From assembly GCF_002214505.1 (NCBI RefSeq), contig NZ_CP015103.1:744001-808000 (forward strand): a stretch of DNA of 64,000 nt, written 5' to 3'. The stretch's first letter is position 1, and each line of letters starts with the position of its first letter. Positions 1 to 8,937 of this stretch are shown here, piece by piece. The notes below the pieces were generated by a model. It had not been told where the DNA came from. It saw only the letters and a list, made by a program, of their open reading frames with translations, and did not search any database. The stretch is from Thermococcus siculi (GTDB lineage Archaea; Methanobacteriota_B; Thermococci; Thermococcales; Thermococcaceae). Made by a program: the position numbers and the translations under genes.

Positions 1-63
1 AGAATAGCGATGGAGCTGAGACAGGCCCTGGAGGAGGGAAGACTCGGGGAGGTTTTAACATGA
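1..63 (+). CDS. C-terminal end of an upstream protein (partial)
   Basis: An open frame runs from the window edge to a TGA at 61-63 and encodes about 20 residues ending in GRLGEVLT. It is highly charged and helical in character (several Glu and Arg). The piece is too short to assign to a family. It lies just upstream of, and on the same strand as, the GMP synthetase gene, but a TATA box between them suggests that the latter has its own promoter. Confidence 0.5.
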   Translation, partial: RIAMELRQALEEGRLGEVLT

Positions 64-89
64 ATCTGTTTAATCTTCGTCAGGATAAG

Positions 90-98
90 TTTATAAAT
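90..98 (+). promoter_or_regulatory. TATA box of guaAB
   Basis: TTTATAAAT lies about 40 nt before the chosen ATG at 132. A start about 25 nt downstream (near 120) would leave a short leader containing the AGGTGAT ribosome binding site at 121-127. Confidence 0.6.
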
Positions 99-131
99 TG
101 ACGTCCGAATGGTGGCAAAAAGGTGATGGAG

Positions 132-1055
132 ATGTGGGAGAACTTCATTGAGGAGAAGGTGAGGGAAATCCGGGAGACCGTCGGCGACGGTAGGGCCATA
201 ATAGCGCTCTCCGGTGGAGTTGACAGCTCCACAGCTGCGGTGCTCGCTCACATGGCAATAGGGGACAGACTTCATGCGGTCTTTGTCAACACGGGCTTCA
301 TGAGGAAGGGTGAGCCGGAGTTCGTCGTTAAGACCTTCCGCGACGAGTTCGGGCTGAACCTCCACTACGTTGACGCCAGCGAGCGCTTCTTCAGGGAGCT
401 TAAGGGTGTAAGAGACCCCGAGGAGAAAAGAAAGGTCATCGGCAGGGTCTTCATCGAGGTCTTTGAGGAGGTTGCCAAGGACATAGACGCCCAGTTCCTC
501 ATTCAGGGCACGATAGCCCCGGACTGGATAGAGAGCAAGGGCAAGATCAAGAGCCACCACAACGTCGGCGGTCTGCCTGAGAGGCTCAACCTCAGACTCA
601 TAGAGCCGCTCAGAGACCTCTATAAGGACGAAGTCAGGGAGCTGGCAAAAGAACTCGGCCTTCCCCAGAAAATATACAACCGCATGCCCTTCCCGGGGCC
701 GGGGCTGGCCGTCAGGGTTCTCGGAGAGGTAACGCCCGAAAAGGTCGCCATAGTCAGGGAGGCAAACGCGATAGTCGAGGAGGAGATAGAGAAGGCCGGG
801 CTGAGACCCTGGCAGGCCTTCGCGGTTCTGCTCGGAGTTAAAACCGTCGGCGTTCAGGGGGACATAAGGGCATACAAGGAGACGGTAGCTGTCCGCGTTG
901 TCGAGAGCCTCGACGGTATGACCGCCAACGCTATGAACGTTCCCTTCGAGGTGCTCCAGAGGATAGCCTTCAGGATAACGAGCGAGATTCCCGAGGTTGG
1001 AAGGGTGCTCTACGACATCACCAACAAGCCGCCGGCGACGATAGAGTTTGAGTAG
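132..1055 (+). CDS. guaAB: GMP synthetase, ATP-pyrophosphatase subunit (subunit B)
   Basis: This subunit adenylates XMP and aminates it to GMP with ammonia delivered by the separate amidotransferase subunit (1763-2329). The PP-loop SGGVDSS is at residues 27-33, and the C-terminal region has the GuaA dimerisation-type sequence ending in [10 protein letters not shown]. At 307 residues the length is normal for the split archaeal enzyme. GTG (123) and ATG (126) are in frame upstream, but AGGTGAT at 121-127 is correctly spaced for ATG 132, giving MWENF. Odd context: a toxin/antitoxin pair separates this gene from its partner subunit, although all four genes are co-directional and nearly contiguous. 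Confidence 0.95.
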   Translation: MWENFIEEKVREIRETVGDGRAIIALSGGVDSSTAAVLAHMAIGDRLHAVFVNTGFMRKGEPEFVVKTFRDEFGLNLHYVDASERFFRELKGVRDPEEKRKVIGRVFIEVFEEVAKDIDAQFLIQGTIAPDWIESKGKIKSHHNVGGLPERLNLRLIEPLRDLYKDEVRELAKELGLPQKIYNRMPFPGPGLAVRVLGEVTPEKVAIVREANAIVEEEIEKAGLRPWQAFAVLLGVKTVGVQGDIRAYKETVAVRVVESLDGMTANAMNVPFEVLQRIAFRITSEIPEVGRVLYDITNKPPATIEFE

Positions 1056-1102
1056 CTCGATACCCTTATTTAGTTTCGATGCCAACATGGAACGGTGGGA
1101 GC

Positions 1103-1336
1103 ATGGGGGAGAACGTTGAGGTCGTGGAGGCCGTCTATGAGAACGGCGTGCTTAGACCGCTTAAGCCGCTGAAGCTGAAGGAGGGTGAGAGGGTCCTGCT
1201 CAAGGTCAGAAGGGAATCCATCATAGAATTGGCCAGAGAACTGAGGAAAAAGATAACCCCGGAAACTGTGGATATGGATCCTACGGACTACCTGCTCAAG
1301 CTCCGTGAGGAGAGGGACTATGCGGGTCGTTATTGA
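1103..1336 (+). CDS. Antitoxin of a VapBC-type pair (AF2212/DUF104-like)
   Basis: A 77-residue protein whose N-terminal half carries the pattern VEAVYENGVLRPLKPLKL, typical of AF2212-like (DUF104) antitoxins that adopt a small beta fold. The second half is charged and probably wraps around the toxin. ATG 1103 was chosen because GGTGGGA lies just before it; an ATG at 1079 is in frame but has no ribosome binding site. Its last 17 bases overlap the toxin start, which suggests coupled translation. Predicted role: neutralise the adjacent PIN ribonuclease and possibly autoregulate. No separate TATA box is obvious, so it may depend on the guaAB promoter. Confidence 0.75.
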   Translation: MGENVEVVEAVYENGVLRPLKPLKLKEGERVLLKVRRESIIELARELRKKITPETVDMDPTDYLLKLREERDYAGRY

Positions 1337-1766
1337 TACCTCAGTGGTGTTTCATCTCTTCTCCAGCTTTTACCCTGAGAGAACGCAGATCGCTGAAAGA
1401 ATCATCGAGATGGTTCAGTCAGGACAAATTGAAGGCTTCGCCCCCCGGATGGGAAGGGCCGAGTTTGTGGCTGTGCTTTCAAGATATTTCGAGAAGAACG
1501 AAGTAATGGGAGCACTGTCCGGCTACGATGAGGTTATAACATGGGTTCCGGAGGAGCTTATTATGGAAGATATCATTGAGCTAGCCTTTGAGTTGAAGCA
1601 TCACGTTTCCGATCTGTATTTCATAGCCACTTCCAAGCTCCTGAATGCGGTTTTACTGACCAACGACAGGAAAATGGCAGATATGGCCAAATCCATTGGT
1701 TTGAAATCCTTCTACCTGATTGAAGAAGCAGATAAGTTTTTCAAGCTAGTGGAGGTGAATGAATGA
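1320..1766 (+). CDS. PIN-domain ribonuclease toxin (VapC-type)
   Basis: A 148-residue single PIN domain. The likely metal-binding acidic residues are all present: D6 in the opening MRVVIDTS strand, E48, D98 (in [10 protein letters not shown]) and D116 (in LLTNDRKMA). These are expected to coordinate Mg/Mn for RNA cleavage, so the toxin appears catalytically intact. ATG 1320 overlaps the antitoxin end by 17 nt. The stop TGA overlaps the ATG of the GMP synthetase amidotransferase gene (1763), so toxin and metabolic gene are likely translationally coupled. The target RNA cannot be told from sequence. Confidence 0.85.
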   Translation: MRVVIDTSVVFHLFSSFYPERTQIAERIIEMVQSGQIEGFAPRMGRAEFVAVLSRYFEKNEVMGALSGYDEVITWVPEELIMEDIIELAFELKHHVSDLYFIATSKLLNAVLLTNDRKMADMAKSIGLKSFYLIEEADKFFKLVEVNE

Positions 1767-2329
1767 TAGTCATAATGGACAACGGGGGTCAGTACGTCCA
1801 CCGTATTTGGAGAACCCTCCGCTACCTCGGCGTCGAGGCGAAGATAATCCCCAACACGACGCCTCTCGAGGAGATAAAGGCTATGAAGCCGAAGGGAATA
1901 ATCTTCTCCGGCGGTCCGGACATAGAGAAGACCGGCAACTGCGAGGCAATACTCGAGCACTACGACGAGTTTAACGTTCCGATCCTTGGAATATGCCTCG
2001 GCCACCAGCTCATAGCGAAGCACTTCGGCGGAAAGGTCGGAAGGGGTGAGAAAGCGGAGTACAGCCTCGTGGAGATCGAAATAATCGAGGAGGACGAGAT
2101 ATTCAGGGGACTCCCAAAAAAGCTGAGGGTCTGGGAGAGTCACATGGATGAGGTGAAGGAACTCCCGTTGGGCTTCAAGCTTTTGGCGAAGAGCGAAACC
2201 TGTCCCGTTGAGGCAATGAAGCACGAGGAATTGCCGATCTACGGCGTGCAGTTCCATCCGGAAGTTGCCCACACCGAGAGGGGCGCCGACATCTACCGCA
2301 ACTTCGCCGAGATCTGCGGGGAGCTGTAG
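1763..2329 (+). CDS. guaAA: GMP synthetase, glutamine amidotransferase subunit (subunit A)
   Basis: A class I glutamine amidotransferase of 188 residues that supplies ammonia to the PP-ATPase subunit encoded at 132-1055. The nucleophile is C78 in GICLGHQ, with H165 and E167 in FHPE completing the triad. The ATG overlaps the stop of the PIN toxin gene by four bases. The sequence looks intact, so GMP synthesis should be functional despite the intervening toxin/antitoxin genes. A T-tract after the stop (2335-2339) could end the transcript. Confidence 0.95.
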   Translation: MIVIMDNGGQYVHRIWRTLRYLGVEAKIIPNTTPLEEIKAMKPKGIIFSGGPDIEKTGNCEAILEHYDEFNVPILGICLGHQLIAKHFGGKVGRGEKAEYSLVEIEIIEEDEIFRGLPKKLRVWESHMDEVKELPLGFKLLAKSETCPVEAMKHEELPIYGVQFHPEVAHTERGADIYRNFAEICGEL

Positions 2330-2332
2330 CCT

Positions 2333-2345
2333 GCTTTTTATCTTC
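2333..2345 (+). terminator. Oligo-T terminator after guaAA
   Basis: A run of five T residues followed by ATCTTC lies four bases after the guaAA stop codon, in the form of an archaeal intrinsic terminator. Confidence 0.4.
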
Positions 2346-2430
2346 TCATACTTCCTGCAACGAGTTTCTCCCCTTCATCTACTGAAGGGTTAAAGCAGCA
2401 TCTTTACTCTAAAACATTGCAAAATCAAAA

Positions 2431-2442
2431 ACTTTTTAAAAT
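2431..2442 (+). promoter_or_regulatory. TATA-like element before the 2471 ORF
   Basis: CTTTTTAAAATT lies about 30 nt upstream of the GGTGAT/TTG start proposed at 2471, a spacing compatible with a very short leader. Confidence 0.4.
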
Positions 2443-2470
2443 TTCCATGCTTACTATGTATGGTGATATC

Positions 2471-2746
2471 TTGGGACATACGGTGTACTACCGCATTAAG
2501 GTCGAGAGATGGGGGGATTTCAGGGATTTTCTGAAGCGAATCTGCGAGGGTTTGGGCTATACATTTATCGATGGGAATGATTCGGTATTGGTTATCCCTG
2601 ACTGCTCCTTGGTGGAACCCCTGGAGATAAAGAAGGACGGGGAGGGCTTTTCAAAGACAAATTTCATCGAGCCATGCCATTCGATATACCTGCTCATCCT
2701 TCACTCCGTCTCTTCCTTCGGCTCAGTTTCTGTCTGGGAGGACTGA
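2471..2746 (+). CDS. Conserved-looking hypothetical protein, TTG start
   Basis: A 91-residue soluble protein of unknown function; no family recognised. It is preceded by a TATA-like element and a GGTGAT ribosome binding site at 2462-2467, which fits the TTG at 2471 (protein GHTVYYRIKVE) better than the in-frame ATGs at 2447 and 2456. The central segment alternates hydrophobic residues, suggesting a small alpha/beta fold. The last 46 bases overlap the 3' end of the convergent DUF2101 gene, so the tail HSVSSFGSVSVWED is antisense to that gene's acidic C-terminus. Whether both reading frames are used there is uncertain. Confidence 0.5.
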   Translation: MGHTVYYRIKVERWGDFRDFLKRICEGLGYTFIDGNDSVLVIPDCSLVEPLEIKKDGEGFSKTNFIEPCHSIYLLILHSVSSFGSVSVWED

Positions 2747-3462
2747 TCCCTGGACTCATCTCCTTCCAGGTAGACCTCTATTATCCTCGACGGGACGGAA
2801 CCCCTGAATTTTCGATCCTCCACCAGCAGCTTGACGACCCTCCCAACCCGGAGATCCTCGACGGCGTCCACCCAGTAGTAGCCGGGCTTCACGTTTGCCG
2901 CTATGTCGTCGTGGACGAAGACCCTGACTGCGTCCCCTTTGATCTCCTCCACGACGCCGTAGGTGTAGTCGCGGCCGTACCTCTGCTTGAAGTACCAGCG
3001 GAATGCGAGTATTAATACGACCACGAGGGCCAGGTATGCGTAGTAATAGTACACGCTGGTGGCTATCGTTCTAACCATGTCGTACCCGGCGAAAGCGGCG
3101 AAGGTTAGCCAGGTTATCGAGTAATAAAAAAATCTGTAAGGCTCAACATCGACGAAAAATCCCCGATTCCTCGTCGTCAGGTACCTTATGTACAGGAATT
3201 CAACCGTGGCCAGTGCCAGTATCCAGAGGGGATTTGTTCTGAAAAAAAGGAGAATCAGGCCGGTAATTAAGTAGATCAAAAAGCTGATCTGAAGCTTCAG
3301 GCTGAGGAACTCGTGGGGGCTGAGGGGCTTTTTGATGAGTCTCTTCAGATGCCTGAAGTTTGGTGGTTGTTCGACTGGGGAGGGCATCAAAAATTCGGTG
3401 ATTTTATCGACGACAGAGTACACTGCATCCCCCAGTTGGTACAGGAAGCCTTCAACCGACAT
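2701..3462 (-). CDS. DUF2101-like membrane protein, last gene of the CetZ/pilin array
   Basis: A 253-residue membrane protein resembling the Thermococcales DUF2101 family. It has a soluble N-terminal part, three or four hydrophobic helices between about residues 55 and 155 (for example SFLIYLITGLILLFF and LALVVVLILAF), then a soluble beta-rich domain (GVVEEIKGDAVRVFV) and an acidic tail. ATG 3462 has GGAGGG upstream; the longer frame from 3501 starts inside the preceding gene. It begins four bases after the stop of the 1,101-residue pilin-like gene, so it very probably shares its transcript. A role in assembling or anchoring the pilin-like proteins is inferred from context only. Confidence 0.7.
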   Translation of the reverse strand: MSVEGFLYQLGDAVYSVVDKITEFLMPSPVEQPPNFRHLKRLIKKPLSPHEFLSLKLQISFLIYLITGLILLFFRTNPLWILALATVEFLYIRYLTTRNRGFFVDVEPYRFFYYSITWLTFAAFAGYDMVRTIATSVYYYYAYLALVVVLILAFRWYFKQRYGRDYTYGVVEEIKGDAVRVFVHDDIAANVKPGYYWVDAVEDLRVGRVVKLLVEDRKFRGSVPSRIIEVYLEGDESRDQSSQTETEPKEETE

Positions 3463-3466
3463 GATT

Positions 3467-6400
3467 TCAACCCTCCAGCAGATCGCTTGCCCCTTGTACA
3501 CCGAATATCTTCCTCGCTATGGCGGGCGTTAAATAGAAGTTCTCATCCAGTAATGGAGATGAGACGCCACCGTTGGTGGAGATTCCGTACACTTTCTTGG
3601 CGTTCGGATCGTCCGAGGGATAATTGCGGTAGTCGAGGTATATGTAATCTGCCGCCGGCTGTTTTCTGACGAGGAAGTTGAGGTTGGGCGGAAGGTCCTT
3701 CGGGAGGATGAAGCTTATCAGTCCGATCGGGTATCTAGCGGCCCCGTACACTGCCTCCTGCATCTTTGCGGCCATTCTCTCGTAGTAGGCCCTGTTGGTT
3801 GTGTCCCCTCCCTCCAGTCTCTCGAAGAACGAGGGTGCCCCGGGAACTCCGAAGTACTTCTGTGCCTGGATGCAGTCGATGAAGGGCTGGATATCGTACA
3901 CCCTAGCTGTTGAGTATCCGCCTCCGGAGGATGGTAGGCTCTCGCTTGGGGTAATGGTGAGCTGGCTGTCGGTGTATGTGTTATACGGGTAAGGTGCGGC
4001 AACTATCCAATGGAAGGTTGCACTGTTGTTATCTTTCTGGGGATTGTTATCTATTGTGGCATAGAGTTCATAGCCGTTTGGGTTGCTATCTACCAGAGTA
4101 TGGGATTCGTGCGTGATGTCTAGGTTGGGGTTGTATGTGAACGTGAGGTCGAGTCCATCGCTTACCTTGCTAACGACTACCTCGTACCTCTGCGCTGTGT
4201 CTAGGTGCCAGGCTCCGTTGTAGTTGTCGAGGTTGTTGGTCCAGTTTTGCAGTATGGCGAGCTTGTCCCCGTCGTGATCCGGATTGCCAGGATTGTCGTC
4301 TATGAACTCGATCTTAGTCTGCACTGGAAGGAAGATGCTGTCCTGCTTCATATCGGATATATCGAGGTATTTCCTGACATAGATAAAATCGTACTTTGCC
4401 GGTCCCTTGTAAATCTGGCCCAGTCCAATAGGTTCGTCCGATTCAGATAGATACCATAGGTATTCACTCACGGGACTGCCCCAGGTTCCTTTGAATTGCC
4501 CTGTAGTCTGGTATGTGTAGAAGTCACCGGCGTCAATGTACAGCTCGAGACGACTCCATCTGTTCTTAGTATAACTTCCTCCGTTCTCCTTGTTATTGGA
4601 GAGACTTCCATCGTTTATGTTGAATTCTCTTAAATATCCTGTAGTTCTTTTTATATGCTCAATCCAGGCATCACCATCAGAATCTATGTACCACATGAAG
4701 AATGGCTGGTTCTTTAAGTACGCCTTCATTCCGATGACGTAAGAACTTGGAAATGTCTTTTTGGTCCATATCCACACGTCAGCCTTGGAATCTTTATCTC
4801 CCTGCAGGCTCAGAATTCCGTTGGAGACGGAATAACTTCCACCCTGAGCAGTTTTGTAATTCCACTTGCTGGTGTCTAGGGAGTTTCCACTGAAGTCATC
4901 AAAGAACTCGAAGACCTTGTTACCGTCTCCCCTAGTGGGTTGGCCATCCGATGGGCATATCAGGAAGGCATTGTAGTAGTAATCCGAGAGCCATCCAAAC
5001 ATCCACTCCATCCATCTCTGAACAAATGATGGCATGAAGCCGTACATCATCTTGAAGAACTCTTCCAGCAGGGATTCGTCGTTGGTCAGATTGGCTTTGA
5101 CCCATATCAGGGCACCATCGGAGTCCCAGTACTCTATCCAGAACGGTACCTTGTTTCCATAAACGTCGGTTATCTCTATCGCCGCCCTGTTGGTCGTCCA
5201 CTGTGCTCCAAGCTTGCTTATGTTGTCTGGGGAGAGGTATATGGGTATCTGAATGTCCTCCGTGTCAACACCTGAAAAGATGGAAGTGCTTATCGATTTT
5301 ACAACGAGCAGGCACTTTGATGAGTTAAAGCTCATCTCCACGCCGCTGTCGAAGTCCCTTGCGTTTGACTCCGCTTTGAGTGAGTATCTGACGAAGAACG
5401 ACTCCCAGGGTATATCGGATACAAGTTCGCTCCATTCCTCTGCTGCCGGAAGGGTAACGCTCTCGTTGTGGACGGGGAATAGTGCAATGTTTCCTTCCCA
5501 TTCCATGCTCTGGTCGCTGGTGGAGTAGTAGACGGTGTAGTCCCTCGTGTCCGTGGTGTTCAGCCAGATGAGTATCTTATCGTCCCCCCAGTACTCGATC
5601 CAGTAGGGGGCCATCTCACAGGCCGTATCGGAGCGTTTGTATATCCTAATCGAGGCGGCATTTCCATCGTGAACGGCACTTCCAAATGGAACGTTCGACG
5701 GGTTCAAAACAAGGAGGACGAGGGAATTCAGGGGCGCCGTGCTGGGAAGGGTCATATTCGTCCTGAATTCCATATTCTTCTCGCACCAGTGCGCCTGAGT
5801 GCCCGTGCCCCCCCCGCTCACCGAATCGAACGTCATCACTCCGATATCCCCCGGGCTGAAGACGCTCAGTGGGGAGGTGCGTTTCCCGTTTAGAGAGGTG
5901 TTGAATATGTATGGTGCGTTGGGACTCTCCGATGGTTGGTTCGCCATCACGTAGCCAAGAAGGTTGCTTCCGCTGATGTACTTGTCGCCGTAGAATATCT
6001 TTCCGCCCCTGGGCACGTTGTAAAGCTGGCCGGAGAACGTCTTTATGCTGGATTGGCCATAACCATCCATTTTAATGTACGGAGGTGTTATTGAGGGGTA
6101 CGCGAATTTACATGCCGAGATTATTCTCGAGGCCCTTCCCTTGGTTAGGTGGGGGAAGAGCGGGTCTTCGATTCCCTCAATTGGTATGACCACGTAGACC
6201 GAGCCGTTCTGGGGGATCGAGGAGTTGTAGACGACCTTCCCTGAGAGGTCTTCTATGACGATGTTGGGAATGCTCGCGTTCACAACTATATGGAAGGAGT
6301 CCAGGGGGGCTATTGTGAGCTTCATATTCCTCATGATGTCATCTGGACTCGTCTTCATGATGTAACCCTGCTTTCTCAGCTCCCATTTCATGTTCCTCAG

Positions 6401-6772
6401 CCAGTCCCTGATGGTGTTGTTCTTCATGAAGAACTTCTCCCTGGCGGTCCAGTTGGAGTTAGTGCCCCCTATGTATGAATAATGGCCGTACATTACGAGC
6501 TGTTCCAGGGCCCTGCTGGAGTTGTCCAGGGGCCTTTCAGCGGTCGCATAATCAACGGTCAGGGCTATCGCCCTCTTGGTTGAGAGGGAGAGTGTGTTCT
6601 TGAAGTCTTCTTCGAGATAGGAGGTTACCCTGAACGTTCTCTCTATCTCGACCTTCTCGCCTTGGGACGCTATTATCATCGATGACGCATCTTCGTAGGT
6701 GGCTATCAGTAGAAGTAAGGGGATGAGAAGGAGCAGTACTGCGGAGTTCATCAGAAATCCTCGCCTTTTCAT
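3467..6772 (-). CDS. Giant pilin-like surface protein with DUF2341 and lectin-like domains
   Basis: A 1,101-residue exported protein. A short basic MKRRG tract is followed by one hydrophobic segment (residues 6-25), as in class III (type IV pilin-like) signals, though the usual QxSxE motif is missing. Around residues 340-430 there is a DUF2341-like domain (VPFGSAVHDGNAASIRIYK, then PYWIEYWGDDKILIWLN), with a second PFWIEYWDSDGALIWVK copy near 543-561. From about 620 FFDDFSGNSLDTSKW marks a concanavalin-like domain, the usual partner of DUF2341. Many NxS/T sequons suggest N-glycosylation. The ATG overlaps the upstream stop by one base (TAATG). It probably forms an adhesive or tip element of a pilus-like fibre (inference). 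Confidence 0.75.
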   Translation of the reverse strand: MKRRGFLMNSAVLLLLIPLLLLIATYEDASSMIIASQGEKVEIERTFRVTSYLEEDFKNTLSLSTKRAIALTVDYATAERPLDNSSRALEQLVMYGHYSYIGGTNSNWTAREKFFMKNNTIRDWLRNMKWELRKQGYIMKTSPDDIMRNMKLTIAPLDSFHIVVNASIPNIVIEDLSGKVVYNSSIPQNGSVYVVIPIEGIEDPLFPHLTKGRASRIISACKFAYPSITPPYIKMDGYGQSSIKTFSGQLYNVPRGGKIFYGDKYISGSNLLGYVMANQPSESPNAPYIFNTSLNGKRTSPLSVFSPGDIGVMTFDSVSGGGTGTQAHWCEKNMEFRTNMTLPSTAPLNSLVLLVLNPSNVPFGSAVHDGNAASIRIYKRSDTACEMAPYWIEYWGDDKILIWLNTTDTRDYTVYYSTSDQSMEWEGNIALFPVHNESVTLPAAEEWSELVSDIPWESFFVRYSLKAESNARDFDSGVEMSFNSSKCLLVVKSISTSIFSGVDTEDIQIPIYLSPDNISKLGAQWTTNRAAIEITDVYGNKVPFWIEYWDSDGALIWVKANLTNDESLLEEFFKMMYGFMPSFVQRWMEWMFGWLSDYYYNAFLICPSDGQPTRGDGNKVFEFFDDFSGNSLDTSKWNYKTAQGGSYSVSNGILSLQGDKDSKADVWIWTKKTFPSSYVIGMKAYLKNQPFFMWYIDSDGDAWIEHIKRTTGYLREFNINDGSLSNNKENGGSYTKNRWSRLELYIDAGDFYTYQTTGQFKGTWGSPVSEYLWYLSESDEPIGLGQIYKGPAKYDFIYVRKYLDISDMKQDSIFLPVQTKIEFIDDNPGNPDHDGDKLAILQNWTNNLDNYNGAWHLDTAQRYEVVVSKVSDGLDLTFTYNPNLDITHESHTLVDSNPNGYELYATIDNNPQKDNNSATFHWIVAAPYPYNTYTDSQLTITPSESLPSSGGGYSTARVYDIQPFIDCIQAQKYFGVPGAPSFFERLEGGDTTNRAYYERMAAKMQEAVYGAARYPIGLISFILPKDLPPNLNFLVRKQPAADYIYLDYRNYPSDDPNAKKVYGISTNGGVSSPLLDENFYLTPAIARKIFGVQGASDLLEG

Positions 6773-8937
6773 TAGCTCTCCCTCCATACTCTAAGGGTTA
6801 TAACTATTGGGGTTATGGAACTCGGAATCCCCCCGAGGGACGCGAAGTCTATCCTGGCGTCGGACAGCTCAACGAGTATCGGGTGATCCCAGCCGTCTCC
6901 TCCGAGCTTGTGGAACAGCCTGAGAACGGCATCGTCCACGGCATAATCGTCGGGCTGGAGTTCTGTGGCGGTCAGATTCTTGTACTCTCCCCTGGACACT
7001 GCCGCCTTGTCTCCGATGATTATGCTCGACATCCTGACGGTGGTTCCTACCTTATACTTGTAGGTGAGGTTGTAAGCCTTTACCTCCGGGTATCCCTGGA
7101 GGAGTTTGGGCTTGATGTCCTTGTACGGTGCGTAGGCGTCGAGCAGGAACAGTACCTCTCCGAGGGCGTGGGATGGATCAACTCCGTAGCAACTCCCGAA
7201 TGTGAGCTTGAACTTGTTAAGGCCTGGGTGTATGGCGTCGTTGACCACGTTACCCTGATAATCCCTCGTGGTCACGGTGTACCCCCACCTGGCAAAAACG
7301 TTCAGGAAATCGTTGTGATCGGGGGCGTCGTAGAGGGTTACCCATGAGGTTTCGTCTTTTTTCAGTATCTGAACGTTCTGGTCGCAGATCTGGCCGGCAG
7401 TGTGGAGCCACGGGAGCTGGTACTTAACGTATATTGGATTACCCTTAGTGGGGAGGTTCCACTGCCAGGTGACCCTGTGATAGAAGTCTCCACTGAAGTG
7501 ACCGCTGGCAGTGTAATCGTTGAGAGTCTTCCGGAAGTCTATGGAGTAGAGGCTGGCATACACGAAGGGGGTGTAATCAACGTAAACGTAGGATTTAGTC
7601 CCCTCGACGTGTAACTCCTCACCCCTTTTGCGCGTTATGTCGAAGATTATGGTGAAGAACGAACCTGATATGTCCCTGTAGGTGTACCCGGTGGATTGTA
7701 TGGCACTTGCTATCGTGGCGTTATCCGCGGTGAATATGTTACCGGACTGGGATAGCGTTATTGGGTCTGAAAGTTTGTTGAAAATCCTGAAGCGGGCGGT
7801 CACGGATTCTATGTTCTCGCCCTCGATGTGAATCCTCATCTCACTGATGTTTCCGGGTGCGAACACGTACTTTTCCATGTCCAGCGAGTCGTTGGCATAG
7901 ACGTCGGCGAAGTAGAACTTATGTGGGTACGTGAAGGTGGACGCCTGGGAAGTGCGGTATGTGATTATGACGTGCTGGGCACCGTCCTCTCCCGAGTTCC
8001 TTGAGTGGTCCACCAGAACCTCAAACGTCGTGTTGGTTCTCTGGCTGGTTCTGTTCTGTACCTCCTCAACCAGATTGCAGGTGTTGTAGTCATTGGCACT
8101 AGTGTCTTCGATCTCTTCGTTGAGATAAACCTCGTTCCACCTTCCGTTGTCCCAGTTTCCACATGTCACGTACTTGCCGTTTATTCTGAGTGAGTAGTCC
8201 GAGTGGGTCCACGCTCCCTCCAGGAGCCACTTTACCCCGGTAATCTTGGCATCGGAGGGGAACTGTGAGGTCGGGATGATGTATCTGATTCTTATCGGCC
8301 CAGTGCGGTAGTTGGCCGTCGCTATGTAGTCACCCATGTATGTGTACGTCGTTTCCTTCGCCTTCAGCTTTGTCAGGTAAGCCCTCGCCATGTATCCCCT
8401 GGGCGTCTTATTGTACTCGTAACCGCTCAGTATTAAAGTGGCTGGCATGACGTCTGGGGTCAGGTTGTAGTTGCTCCCCTTCTTGATGATGTAGGGTTTC
8501 TCGTAGTTGTATAAGCTACCGCTCTCGTTTGTGGATATTATCAGCTCGTAGTTGTAGTTCTCCAGCGAGGTGTTGAGGATGTATTCAAGAATCTCCCCCG
8601 CCTTTTCCCTGAGTTTCAGCCCCGGATACTTGGCCTCCAGTGACCAGTAGGTGGCCGTTATCTCAAGGGGGGACATGCGGGGATCCACGAAGGTGGTGTT
8701 GAGAACCCCCGAGGAAATCCACTCCGAGATTTTTTCCTGGGGGACTATGTCGCTGAGGGGAACGGTTTTCAGCATGGTTAGCGTATCTTCGGCGAGGTAC
8801 TTGTCGCTCGAGCGCATGTAAGTTGAGTATACGTCCCTGCTCTGGGCCTCTATCCCGATTATGCTGGTAATTATTATCAGGGCCAGAAACACGGAGAGTA
8901 TCGCGTCCAGGGTAAAAATGAAGGCTCGCCTCTTCAT
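6772..8937 (-). CDS. Large pilin-like membrane-anchored surface protein
   Basis: A 721-residue protein with a pilin-like N-terminus: MKRR, then FTLDAILSVFLALIIITSIIG as a single hydrophobic helix, then an extracellular ectodomain rich in Asn, Thr and Tyr with many NxT/S sites. The ectodomain looks beta-rich and is not recognised. Its ATG overlaps the stop of the preceding gene (ATGA), and its own stop overlaps the next start, so translation is coupled along the array. The LDAIL motif matches the neighbouring 464-residue protein (LDAML) and suggests that these are successive large pseudopilins. Confidence 0.7.
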   Translation of the reverse strand: MKRRAFIFTLDAILSVFLALIIITSIIGIEAQSRDVYSTYMRSSDKYLAEDTLTMLKTVPLSDIVPQEKISEWISSGVLNTTFVDPRMSPLEITATYWSLEAKYPGLKLREKAGEILEYILNTSLENYNYELIISTNESGSLYNYEKPYIIKKGSNYNLTPDVMPATLILSGYEYNKTPRGYMARAYLTKLKAKETTYTYMGDYIATANYRTGPIRIRYIIPTSQFPSDAKITGVKWLLEGAWTHSDYSLRINGKYVTCGNWDNGRWNEVYLNEEIEDTSANDYNTCNLVEEVQNRTSQRTNTTFEVLVDHSRNSGEDGAQHVIITYRTSQASTFTYPHKFYFADVYANDSLDMEKYVFAPGNISEMRIHIEGENIESVTARFRIFNKLSDPITLSQSGNIFTADNATIASAIQSTGYTYRDISGSFFTIIFDITRKRGEELHVEGTKSYVYVDYTPFVYASLYSIDFRKTLNDYTASGHFSGDFYHRVTWQWNLPTKGNPIYVKYQLPWLHTAGQICDQNVQILKKDETSWVTLYDAPDHNDFLNVFARWGYTVTTRDYQGNVVNDAIHPGLNKFKLTFGSCYGVDPSHALGEVLFLLDAYAPYKDIKPKLLQGYPEVKAYNLTYKYKVGTTVRMSSIIIGDKAAVSRGEYKNLTATELQPDDYAVDDAVLRLFHKLGGDGWDHPILVELSDARIDFASLGGIPSSITPIVITLRVWRES

